A stretch of 64,000 nt of DNA from Aegilops tauschii subsp. strangulata. Taxonomy: Eukaryota; Streptophyta; Magnoliopsida; Poales; Poaceae. The stretch covers positions 507,850,544-507,914,543 of the forward strand of contig NC_053037.3 of assembly GCF_002575655.3 (NCBI RefSeq), read 5' to 3'. Under the pieces are notes generated by a model that had not been told where the DNA came from, made no database searches, and saw only the letters and a list, made by a program, of their open reading frames with translations. The first letter of the stretch is position 1, and every line of letters starts with the position of its first letter. Positions 56,275 to 64,000 of this stretch are shown piece by piece. The translations under genes were made by a program, and so were the position numbers.

Positions 56275-57059
56275 GATTTATCTAGATAGAGGTGTACTAA
56301 TAATAAAACGTGTCTATATATCCGATATCTGCATAAATTTAAGACATTTTTTTGGAACGGAGGGAGTATTACATTGTTCATCCGGACCATAACTAGTGTA
56401 CCGTATTCTCAGCAGCTTTTTCTCCGGACTGAAGTCTATGTATACTAAAATGAGTTTCATCCCTCTCTTTTTTGGTGGAAAAATGTGTTTTCATCTATAT
56501 CTACCTTTTTTCAGAAGAGGCTATATATTTATCAAATAACAACATTTCAAGAAAATCCCTAAGAGAAACTTAAATTACAAACCAATTTCGAGTAAATCCA
56601 CCATCTTTTCCATCCGCACATGCATGTTGGCGCCCCGAAGGATCCACTGACCGGAGAAGAAGACGATGTTGGCTTGACCGTCCGAAGTGGTGGATTGGCT
56701 AAATCATCGCTAATTAAATCCAATGCATCGCCCTGGTCCATGTACTTTTCTTCCTTTTGCTACATTTCGTGCGATGTTAGGACTAACACACTAAGTATCC
56801 CGCCTAGAGAGTATGTTCTATGAAAAATTATGGGAGTTATGAAAAAAAAACTTACTCCAAAGCTGGAGAAAACATCATTGGGTCATCGTTAGAAGAATCG
56901 AAGCGATGGTCGATGAAGGCCTACCTAAAACCCCAAAACAGGGTTAGCTACAGCTCACACCGATCCATCGATTGGCGCCTCCCACATTCCCCACTGATAG
57001 AATCAGCGAAGGAGGAGGAGAGTGACGAACTACCGACGGGGGAGGGGTGGAGACAGTCA
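56275..57059. other. spacer with a one-ended Stowaway remnant and an unplaced gene fragment
   Basis: GGAACGGAGGGAGTA at 56355-56369 is a right Stowaway end without a left partner. The minus strand at 56560-56741 reads LRTVKPTSSSSPVSGSFGAP followed by TCMCG; the PxCxCG-like start is faintly like a GRF zinc finger, but it is too short to call. Confidence 0.35.
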
Positions 57060-57064
57060 GACAA

Positions 57065-57582
57065 TGTCGTGGAATTGTCACGGCAGATGTCCTTGAGCTA
57101 GGACTTAGTCGTGGAGCCATCGCAACTAGGAAGCTTGAAGGGGTTATGCGGGACAAGAAACACGAGGGTTTATACTGGTTCGGCCCCTTACGGTGAAGGT
57201 GAAAGCCTACGTCCAGTTCGAGGTGTTATTGATTAGGGTTACGATCGCCAGGGAGCTAAACAGCTATGCCCGGCTCTCGATCAGATTGTTGTCGCCCCTA
57301 AACCGCTGCCGGGTCGTCCCTTTATATAGGGAGGCTGACGCCCAGCAGCCCTTAGAGTCCCGGCCGGCTCATAAGAGTGTCCGGCTCGGACTCTAAACAA
57401 TACTTGCCTTACACTACAAGCCCACTATAACAATAAAGATTGTACTACGGGCTATAAGCCATCGCCGGGTCTCAGCCCATCTCTGGCCCATTATGTTGAA
57501 ACTTAGCTCCGGGCTTCTGGCAATGACCCTCAGTGTAACCCGGCTCTCCTGGCGGGTGACTCCCAGGTCTATATCCTCAACA
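57065..57582 (-). repeat. 3' LTR of the second Gypsy element
   Basis: 518 bp with TG..CA ends. A CCCTTTATATAGGG TATA-like palindrome lies near 57325 and an AATAAAG near 57435. GACAA (57060-57064) is the left half of the expected TSD. Confidence 0.85.
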
Positions 57583-57866
57583 TTAGGCCCCAGATTGACT
57601 TGAGCCGGCTCGTGTCAAACTTCAACTCTGCCGACAGAAAAAATCTCCGGCTTACCGTTCGTGTGAAGGCCATAACCCGGTGTGACGTCATTCTCCGGAC
57701 TCCGGATAATCCGCCGTGACGTCATCCTCCATTAAGTCCGTTTTTTACTCCGCCAGATCCGCAACGGATCTCTGCTGTTACTGTCTTTCCGAAAATCGAG
57801 GCGCCGTGAGGGGGAGATAACCACGCCGTGGTCTCCTTGAATATCGCGCCCACTTATGACTTGCCT

Positions 57867-57874
57867 TATAAATA
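57867..57874 (+). promoter_or_regulatory. TATA box of the antisense gene, followed by a 5'-UTR intron
   Basis: TATAAATA on the plus strand is followed ~30 bp later by a CT-rich start region. A UTR exon ends CTCCG before GTGAGT (58052), and the acceptor ATCATAG is at 58643-58649, 16 bases before the ATG. This gives an intact non-LTR promoter with a ~600-bp leader intron, as in many grass genes. Activity is inferred. Confidence 0.65.
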
Positions 57875-58665
57875 GGCCGGCCCGGCACTCTCTTCTCACA
57901 CTCTCCTTCTTCTTCCTCGCGCTGTCGTTCCTCTGCCCGAGCTTCTGCCGCCGCCGCCGCCGTCGCGCCCCTGATCTTCATCGACCCGGCCGCTGCATCA
58001 CCCTGACCCGGACCAGATAACGGCGGCGACCTTCGCTCTTCCTCACCTCCGGTGAGTCTTCCCTGCCTTGCTAGAACCAATCTGTGGTAGGGTTCATCTT
58101 GTGTTCTTCGCGTTCTTCACCATTGCCGCAAGTTTCAGTAACCCCTGTAGTCACTGCCCCCGTTGATCTTAACTCTTCGTAGAACCTTTGCGGTAAATGT
58201 TCAAGATCCATTCCATCTGCAAAAAATCCGCTTTTTACTGCTTAAAGACCATGTTCCATCTTAAGAACTTCTCCTGTTTCTGTTTCTTTAGGTCTAGAAA
58301 ATTTTCATCTTGCCCGACCATTTTGATCCGAAAAAGTTACTGTAATATATGAAATCTGTTTTACCACACTTAGTAAAAACTGCAGCCCTTGAATCTTGGC
58401 GGCTTATGTTTCCGACTTAAAGAAAACACGCGCCGTAGAACTTTCCGGTTTAAAGAGAACCATGCTCTGTAGTATCTTCCGACTTAACCGCAGTAAGCCG
58501 TAGATGACCAACTCATCCTGAATGCCCCGACGGCTTAGATAACCCACCGTATCAATACATACCATTAGTCCCCTTCATAAGCCGTCATTGTAGTTTGAAT
58601 GATAAACTCCGGCTTATAATTAACCCGGACACCTTCTTCTTTATCATAGATCACCAACCGTCACC

Positions 58666-61600
58666 ATGCCTCCCAAAGCTCCCATCACTTGCAACTGGAT
58701 GAGATCCAACGTCACTGATGAGACCCTGGCCAACTTCGTTAAGTCCGGATATCTGCCCAGGAAGGAAGTGATGTCCTACCGTGCCCCTGATCCGTCCGAA
58801 GAAAGACCACAGCCGAGGGAGGGGGAGGTAGTGATCTTTGCGGACCATATGAGCCGGGGCTTTGCACCGCCCGGCTCAAAATTCTTCCGGGATGTGCTCA
58901 ACTACTTTGACCTTCGACCTCAGGATATAGGACCCAATTCCGTATCCAACATCTGCAACTTCCAAGTCTTTTGTGAAGTATATCTTGGAGAAGAGCCGAG
59001 TCTACTGCTCTTCAGAGAGCTGTTTTATTTGAACCGTCAAAATGTGTGTGCCAACGGGCCAAGTCTAGAGTTAGGCGGCATCTCCATCCAGCGACGTAGG
59101 GACTGTCTGTTCCCTTACGCAGAGCCGCCGAGCCACCCTAAGGACTGGAATATGACTTGGTTCTACTGCCAAGATACATCCCCGGCTGACGAGAATCCAC
59201 TGCCTGGCTTTCGCCCAACACGCTTGGAGCCGACTCACCCGTTATCCGACAAACTTACTGCCGCGGAACGCCAACCTTTGCTTCCAACGATCAACAAGAT
59301 CAAGGCCCTGCTAGGCAATGGTCTGAACGGAATTGATCTGGTCCGGGTCTGGATCTCATGGCGGGTGATCCCATTGAGCCGCCGCCCCGGCTTAATGTGT
59401 GAGTACACCGGGCGAAAGGATGACCCGCAGAGGCACAGTCGCAATGATCTTCCAGAAGACGTTGCGGAAGAAGAGACCAAGGCTCTGTTAAACGAGAGCC
59501 TGGCAGACTGTGGAAGAACCGGGCTAGCCCCGTTCTGCAAGACCAATCCAGCCCCAGCGGTAAGCCGCTGACTTTAACCTTTCCATTTTTTACCTGTCAT
59601 CTTACTAAGAACTCATTACTGTATTTTTCAGGCTGATGATAAATTCTGGCGGGTGAAGTATGACCATGAGGCGGCCAAGAAGGCCAGGAAGGCGAAGAAA
59701 GCCGCCAAGAGAGCCGCCCCTCGCAAAAAGGGAAACAGACCCACTGCTTCGGAGCTGCTGCAATTAAGCGATAGCTCCGAGTCAGAGGTAACCCTTAAAC
59801 CTTTAAACTCTTGCCGTATTTACTGGTTGCTGCTGTCCACTTTACCATCATTTTGCTTATTGACAGGATGACACCGGCGCCAGTAACCCGGTGATTGAAG
59901 AGGTAACATTACTCCTCTCCGTCTTGGAGCCTTTGCCACAGCTGAAAGTCCGAAGGGTAACCCGGAAAGTAAGCTTTTCTCATCCATTAGCTCATCAAGA
60001 CCCTCAATTTCTTTTGAAGCAGCAGGTTCACGAAAGCCGGCGTCTCACCCGGGCCCGCAAGGACACCGACCTCTCCGCCAGGTTACCCGACGCGACAAAG
60101 AAACGTCGCACCGAGGTCTTTTCTCACTTGTACCCTTTTCATCCGTTAGCGGGTGTTATCCGTCAACCACTTAATTCTTCTGACTCCAATTACCAGGAGA
60201 CCTCCCCCTCTTCGGGTGACTCCCTGCAATCAAGTCTGCCGGCCTTCAAGACTGCACCCGGGTAATAACAATCACCTTACATTACCTGTCTGTATTTACT
60301 CTTTGTATGCCTAACACTTCTGTCTTTTCAGTGCCCAGGCAAAGCTCACCAAAAGAACAAAGAAGACCAGGTCAGCCGGAGTGCCGGACTTGCCTGAGCC
60401 GGAAACGACGGCTCAAGATCCGCCAGCCGCCTCCGAGGCCACCATTCTCATGGATACGGCGCCTGAAGCCCCTGCCCCGACCACCAAGACAACGACCGAA
60501 GCGTCAGCTAATCCGGAGGCGTCCGGCTCAGCCCCACCAGCTAACGACCCGGACGTGGTAATTACCCGGACGGAGTATGTTGAGCCGGGGAGGCCGACCG
60601 CACTGGCCAAATGCTCCGCGAAGGGGGAGTTGCTGCAACCCCATCGGGTGAATCTGGATCTCTCCAGCTACACCGATTTAAGCATTGGAGAGCTTGTCTC
60701 AGGCTACATCAGCCAAGTTCACAAGAGCCGAGACGCGGAGATCGCCATGGTCAACCAGATCCAACAGAAATCTGAGGTAACCTTCTGCTGTTTTCTTATT
60801 TCTGCATAGTGATCCTTGTCATCCTAGCCCCCAAGTCTAGCACTTATACTTGAATATGTTGTAGACTTAGATTCCGGCTTACTGAACTGAGCCGGCCGTA
60901 CATAGATAGATACGTTCAATATGCATTAGCCCCCAAGTGCCAAGTGTTTTTGCTTGGAAAGCGCTTGGGACTTTATAGAATGACTGTCAATAACCCGGAA
61001 ATATATGCAGGCTGCTGGCAAGAAATTAGAGTCGGACCTGGCGGATCTCAAGAGCCGGTTAAAGACTCAAGAGATGGAGACCCGGAAGGCGAATGCCAAG
61101 TTTGTCTCCAGCATCGCCGCTCAGGAGAAATTGAAGACTGAATTCGACGCTGAGCGGAAGGCCTGGGCTGAGGAGAAAGCCGCACTGATGACCCGGGCGG
61201 AACAGGCGGAGAAGGCACTCGCTGAAAAAACCGCCGAACTCTCCAGCCTAAAGCGCCAAGTGTCCCAAATGGTAGCTGCCATCTTCGGTAAGTCGCCTCA
61301 CCGGCTTTCATTCATGTTAGAATGTTTACATCTCCTGATTCATCCTTGTCACCGGGTCATCTGATGTCGTTAAACAGGTTCCAGAAGCGCCAACTTGAAC
61401 CAGAGCGTGGTCACCAAGCTAAAGGCCGTGTACACCCTGGTGGAACAACTCTACACCGGGTCACATCGCGCTTTAGCTGAGGTGGCCCTATCCAACGAGG
61501 TGCCAACCCATCTGGCCGAAGTCCTGCGCCGGCTTGATGTTCTGCCACAGCGGATCCAGGAGCTACGCCGAGCCTCCGCAAGATCCGGAGCAACTGCCGC

Positions 61601-62015
61601 GCTGAGCCGGGCCAAAGCATTCCTGCCGGAGCTAGACCCGGCAGACGTCGCACTGGGTTACCCGAGCTTGAAGGAAGACGGCTCCACCTTCGACCAGAAG
61701 GACTTCGCAGCGTGTGTTAAGGCTGTACGCCCGGTGGCCACCATCATCGGGAACGACACCGACTTAACCAAGTATCAGCCGGGGTACAACGCGGAGAATC
61801 AGAGGATTCCAACCCCTCGCTATGAAGCTCTTAGTCTGATTCCTCCGGCTCGTCAGCACACCTTCGCCCCCGAGATTGACCTGGCCGGGTTAATTGATGA
61901 AGAAGCCCAGTTCGAAGCTCTCAGCGGCATCGACTGGAAGTCGTCAACCTTCGAGGTCTTGGGATCAACCGGAGCAGAAGACGAGCCGGGGACTTCAACC
62001 CAGCAGGCATCGTAA
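58666..62015 (+). CDS. antisense Gypsy-associated gene (PF04195-type), nine exons, 876 residues, apparently intact
   Basis: Exons 58666-59559, 59632-59787, 59867-59902, 59942-59968, 60023-60115, 60197-60261, 60332-60776, 61011-61287 and 61378-62015 have GT/AG borders and join without a stop to 876 codons. Exon 1 is the PF04195 domain (FADHMSRGFAPPGSKFFRDV, LRPQDIGPNSVSNICNFQVF, WNMTWFYCQ, VRVWISWRVIPL). Exons 2-7 are basic and Pro/Ala/Thr-rich with KKARKAKKAAKRAAPRKK. Exon 8 is a coiled coil (KKLESDLADLKSRLK, AEKALAEKTAELSSLKRQ). Exon 9 has a conserved helical block (VVTKLKAVYTLVEQLYTG) and an acidic tail. Such antisense genes are known from Grande/Tat-like elements; function unknown. Basic patch plus coiled coil suggests a nuclear, multimeric protein, which is inference. 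Exons 3 and 4 are very short (36 and 27 bases) and least certain. Confidence 0.8.
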
Positions 62016-63079
62016 AGCGGCTAGCGGTTCACCGAACAACGCTCCAACCTTGAGACTTGAAGAATTTTGTAATAGACTAGGTGCAACATTTTATCTCTGC
62101 CGTGCCATCGCGCACGTAATGAATGCTGGAAACTCTTGAAATTATCCTGTGTTCCTCCGGGTCGTAATTATCCCTTTGTCCTTCTCAACCTTAAAAAGTA
62201 CCTTTAATTATCTGCATAGAAAGGCAAATCACAAGTCGCAAGGCGGCTTACCGCCCTGAGAATCAGGTGTTTGAGATGGATAACCCGGAATACAAACCAA
62301 AAAGACTGGTCCTTAACTATATTCTGAACACAGTCGTGATAACACACTCAACAGCCTGTAAGCATACTTCCGGGTTAAATAACCCGGGTAGCACGGTTGG
62401 TATCTTAACTCGAATTTACTTGTCTTGATGACATCCATGATGCTCAACTAACAAGATAAACCAAAATTAAGCCGGCAAGTGAAAACCCGGCCATGCACAC
62501 GTTGTCATAATCAGAGTAGACTTTGCGATAAATCGGAACTTAGGGGCTTCCAGTTCGAATACGACCAGAGACCCGGCCCGAGAGGGGTTTAAGCCAAGAT
62601 TCGGATACGATCATATAGCCCCCAATGGGTGTGGCGATGCCAATCAAGAGGGTACCGACAGCTATGTTCTCTTGGGTTCGAATACGACCCATGTTTGAAC
62701 AGGAAGCCCCCAAGTGATTCTGAAAATTGTTTAACGACGCTGATTCGAATACGATCCACGTCGGTTCTCAGAGGGGTTACATTATGATTCAAATATGACC
62801 AAAGGCAACCTCCCAATGAGCTCGGCACTTTGCCAATCAAATGGGTATCGACAGCTATGTTCTCTTTGGTTCGAATACGACCCATGTTTGAACAGGAAGC
62901 CCCCAAGTGATCTTACTGCGTACGGCTAGACTCGAATGCGATCATAAGCCGGATCCTCCTTTCAAATTAGTATGACACGTATATTTGGAGGAGAAAAAAA
63001 AGGACAGAGATCCTGCTTTATTGCTTGTCATAATATATACATGGCTGAGATAAATATATACACCACAAGAGCCGGTAGC
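62016..63079. other. region between convergent antisense gene and integrase
   Basis: About 1 kb without a frame. It contains a duplicated phrase (see 62633-62913) and repeated TTCGAATACGACC. Transcripts from both strands would end or overlap here. Confidence 0.5.
62633..62913. repeat. ~194-bp-spaced direct duplication
   Basis: GACAGCTATGTTCTCTTKGG, TTCGAATACGACCCATG and GAACAGGAAGCCCCCAAGTG occur in this order twice, near 62640-62717 and 62833-62911. Confidence 0.85.
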
Positions 63080-64000
63080 TCAAGTGTAGTAAGGCCGAAG
63101 CTGAGCTATGTTCCACGGCCGACGGGTCTCCTCCTCAGATTTACGCGAGTCTTTATGCTCCCGGATATCAATGAGGTAATATGACCCGTTGTGCAAGTTC
63201 TTACTGACCAAAAAAGGCCCTTCCCAAGGCGGGGATAACTTGTGTGCATCTGTTTGATCCTGGATGAGCCGGAGCACCAGGTCGCCTTCCTAGAAGACCC
63301 GTGACTTGACCCGGCGGCTATGATAATGGCGCAGGTCTTGTTGGTAAATCGCTGAACGGGCGGCTGCCACATCACGCTGTTCGTCCAACAAGTCCAGAGC
63401 ATCTTGGCGCGCCTGTTCATTATCCGTCTCAACATAAGCCGCCACACGAGGTGAATCATGACGGATGTCGCTGGGGAGAACCGCTTCTGCTCCATAAACC
63501 ATGAAGAAAGGCGTGAAGCCTGTAGACCTGTTAGGAGTAGTGTTGATGCTCCATAAGACGGAGGGCAATTCCTCCACCCAACAACCCGGCGTCCGTTGCA
63601 AAGGGACCAAAAGCCGGGGTTTGATGCCCTTCAGAATCTCCTGGTTAGCTCTCTCAGCTTGACCATTAGACTGGGGATGAGCTACTGAAGAAACATCAAG
63701 CCGGATATGCTCTCGTTGACAAAACTCCTCCATAGCGCCTTTGGACAGATTAGTGCCATTGTCTGTTATGATGCTGTGCGGAAAGCCGAAGTGGAAGATC
63801 ACCTTTTTCATAAATTGAACCGCCGTGGCTGCATCACACTTGCCAACTGGCTCAGCTTCCACCCACTTCGTGAATTTGTCCACTGCCACCAAGAGGTGGG
63901 TCTTCTTATCCTTGGACCGTTTAAAAGGCCCAACCATATCAAGCCCCCAGACCGCAAAGGGCCAGGCGGTTGGAATCATCCTCAACTCCTGAGCCGGCAC
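63080..64000 (-). pseudogene. Gypsy integrase, C-terminal two thirds, one in-frame TAG
   Basis: The minus frame enters the window inside the integrase and shows the catalytic core: FAVWGLDMVGP (first Asp), SIITDNGTNLSK (second Asp) and HPQSNGQAERANQE (Glu). YGAEAVLPSDI marks the end of the core. TAG at 63292-63290 interrupts RVKSRVF*EGDLVLRL, where a CAG is usual. The same frame then continues with KLSPPWEGPFLVSKNL and RPWNIAQLRPYYT, the C-terminal beta-barrel, to the stop at 63080. Integrase inserts element cDNA. The N-terminal zinc-binding part and RT lie outside the window. Confidence 0.92.

Larger units (their letters stand above)
57065..64000 (-). mobile_element. second Gypsy LTR retrotransposon with antisense gene, right end outside the window
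   Basis: A 518-bp LTR (57065-57582) starts TGTCGTGGAATTGTCACGG and ends ATATCCTCAACA. The integrase lies on the minus strand at the right edge, so this is the 3' LTR. Between them the plus strand has an intact-looking nine-exon gene antisense to pol. LTR sequence, codon use and protein differ from the Gypsy element at 32473, so it is another family of similar architecture. The 5' LTR, gag, protease and RT must lie beyond 64000. Confidence 0.88.

Noticed and set aside
56559..56741. GRF-type zinc finger gene on the minus strand
   Set aside because: Only the first PxCxCG-like motif is faintly present and the remaining ligands are missing. Too short to support.

Overview
The window is plant nuclear DNA, almost certainly from a large Triticeae genome (Triticum/Aegilops/Hordeum type). 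The evidence is a BARE1/Angela/WIS-type Copia LTR, Stowaway MITEs with TA target duplications and a CTCCCTCCGT terminus, a 10.8-kb CACTA element whose ends carry TTTAGTCCCGGTT repeats, two Gypsy elements with an antisense spliced gene, and GC-rich grass-type exons. Well over half of the sequence is transposable elements, many nested. The likely host loci are few: the 5' part of an ARM-repeat gene (1-2500, minus), a two-exon defensin-like peptide gene (31016-31353, plus), an intron-containing tRNA-Tyr (51612-51698, minus) and a BAG-type ubiquitin-like gene (53617-54105, minus).

Layout. 1-2500: ARM-repeat gene with a 5'-UTR intron. 2928-4404: a MITE-like element split by a hAT deletion derivative (2940-4100, 8-bp TSD). 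4440-8033: retroelement debris, AT-rich spacer and a 108-bp tandem duplication. 8037-18822: a nearly intact CACTA element (TSD ATG) with a TNP2 gene and a second five-exon gene ending in a Ulp1-like peptidase. 19245-19328: a tRNA-Tyr relic. 19476-21244: a 1.77-kb non-autonomous LTR element (TSD TAGGG) with a MITE in one LTR. 21516-22353: a foldback Mutator-like element (10-bp TSD). 22544-28183: a PIF/Harbinger-like element carrying an AP2-like pseudogene, itself split by a truncated BARE1/Angela element (23123-27572, TSD GTTGG). 28184-30300: spacer and a degenerate AT-rich repeat. 30890-31450: the defensin-like gene.

32473-47678 is a Gypsy element of the Tat-like type (TSD GCCAT), minus-oriented, with decayed gag and protease, no reverse transcriptase or integrase, and a plus-strand antisense gene. 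A 6.5-kb LARD-like element (39186-45644) is nested in its gag. 48050-51580 is a tandem array of four ~860-bp units, directly followed by the tRNA-Tyr gene. 51700-56400 holds GC-rich spacer, a Stowaway MITE, the ubiquitin-like gene and another Harbinger-like element with a captured reading frame. 57065 to the window end is a second, unrelated Gypsy element (minus) whose integrase lies at the right edge and whose antisense gene is an apparently intact nine-exon, 876-residue gene.

Two observations stand out. In the CACTA element both genes start from the same arrangement: a cluster of inverted TTTAGTCSCG repeats, then TATATATA 8-10 bp away. One of these clusters is internal, so the terminal-repeat-binding factor probably also controls the second gene. 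Second, two different Gypsy elements each maintain a TATA-driven, intron-containing gene antisense to gag-pol, with the same first-exon architecture.
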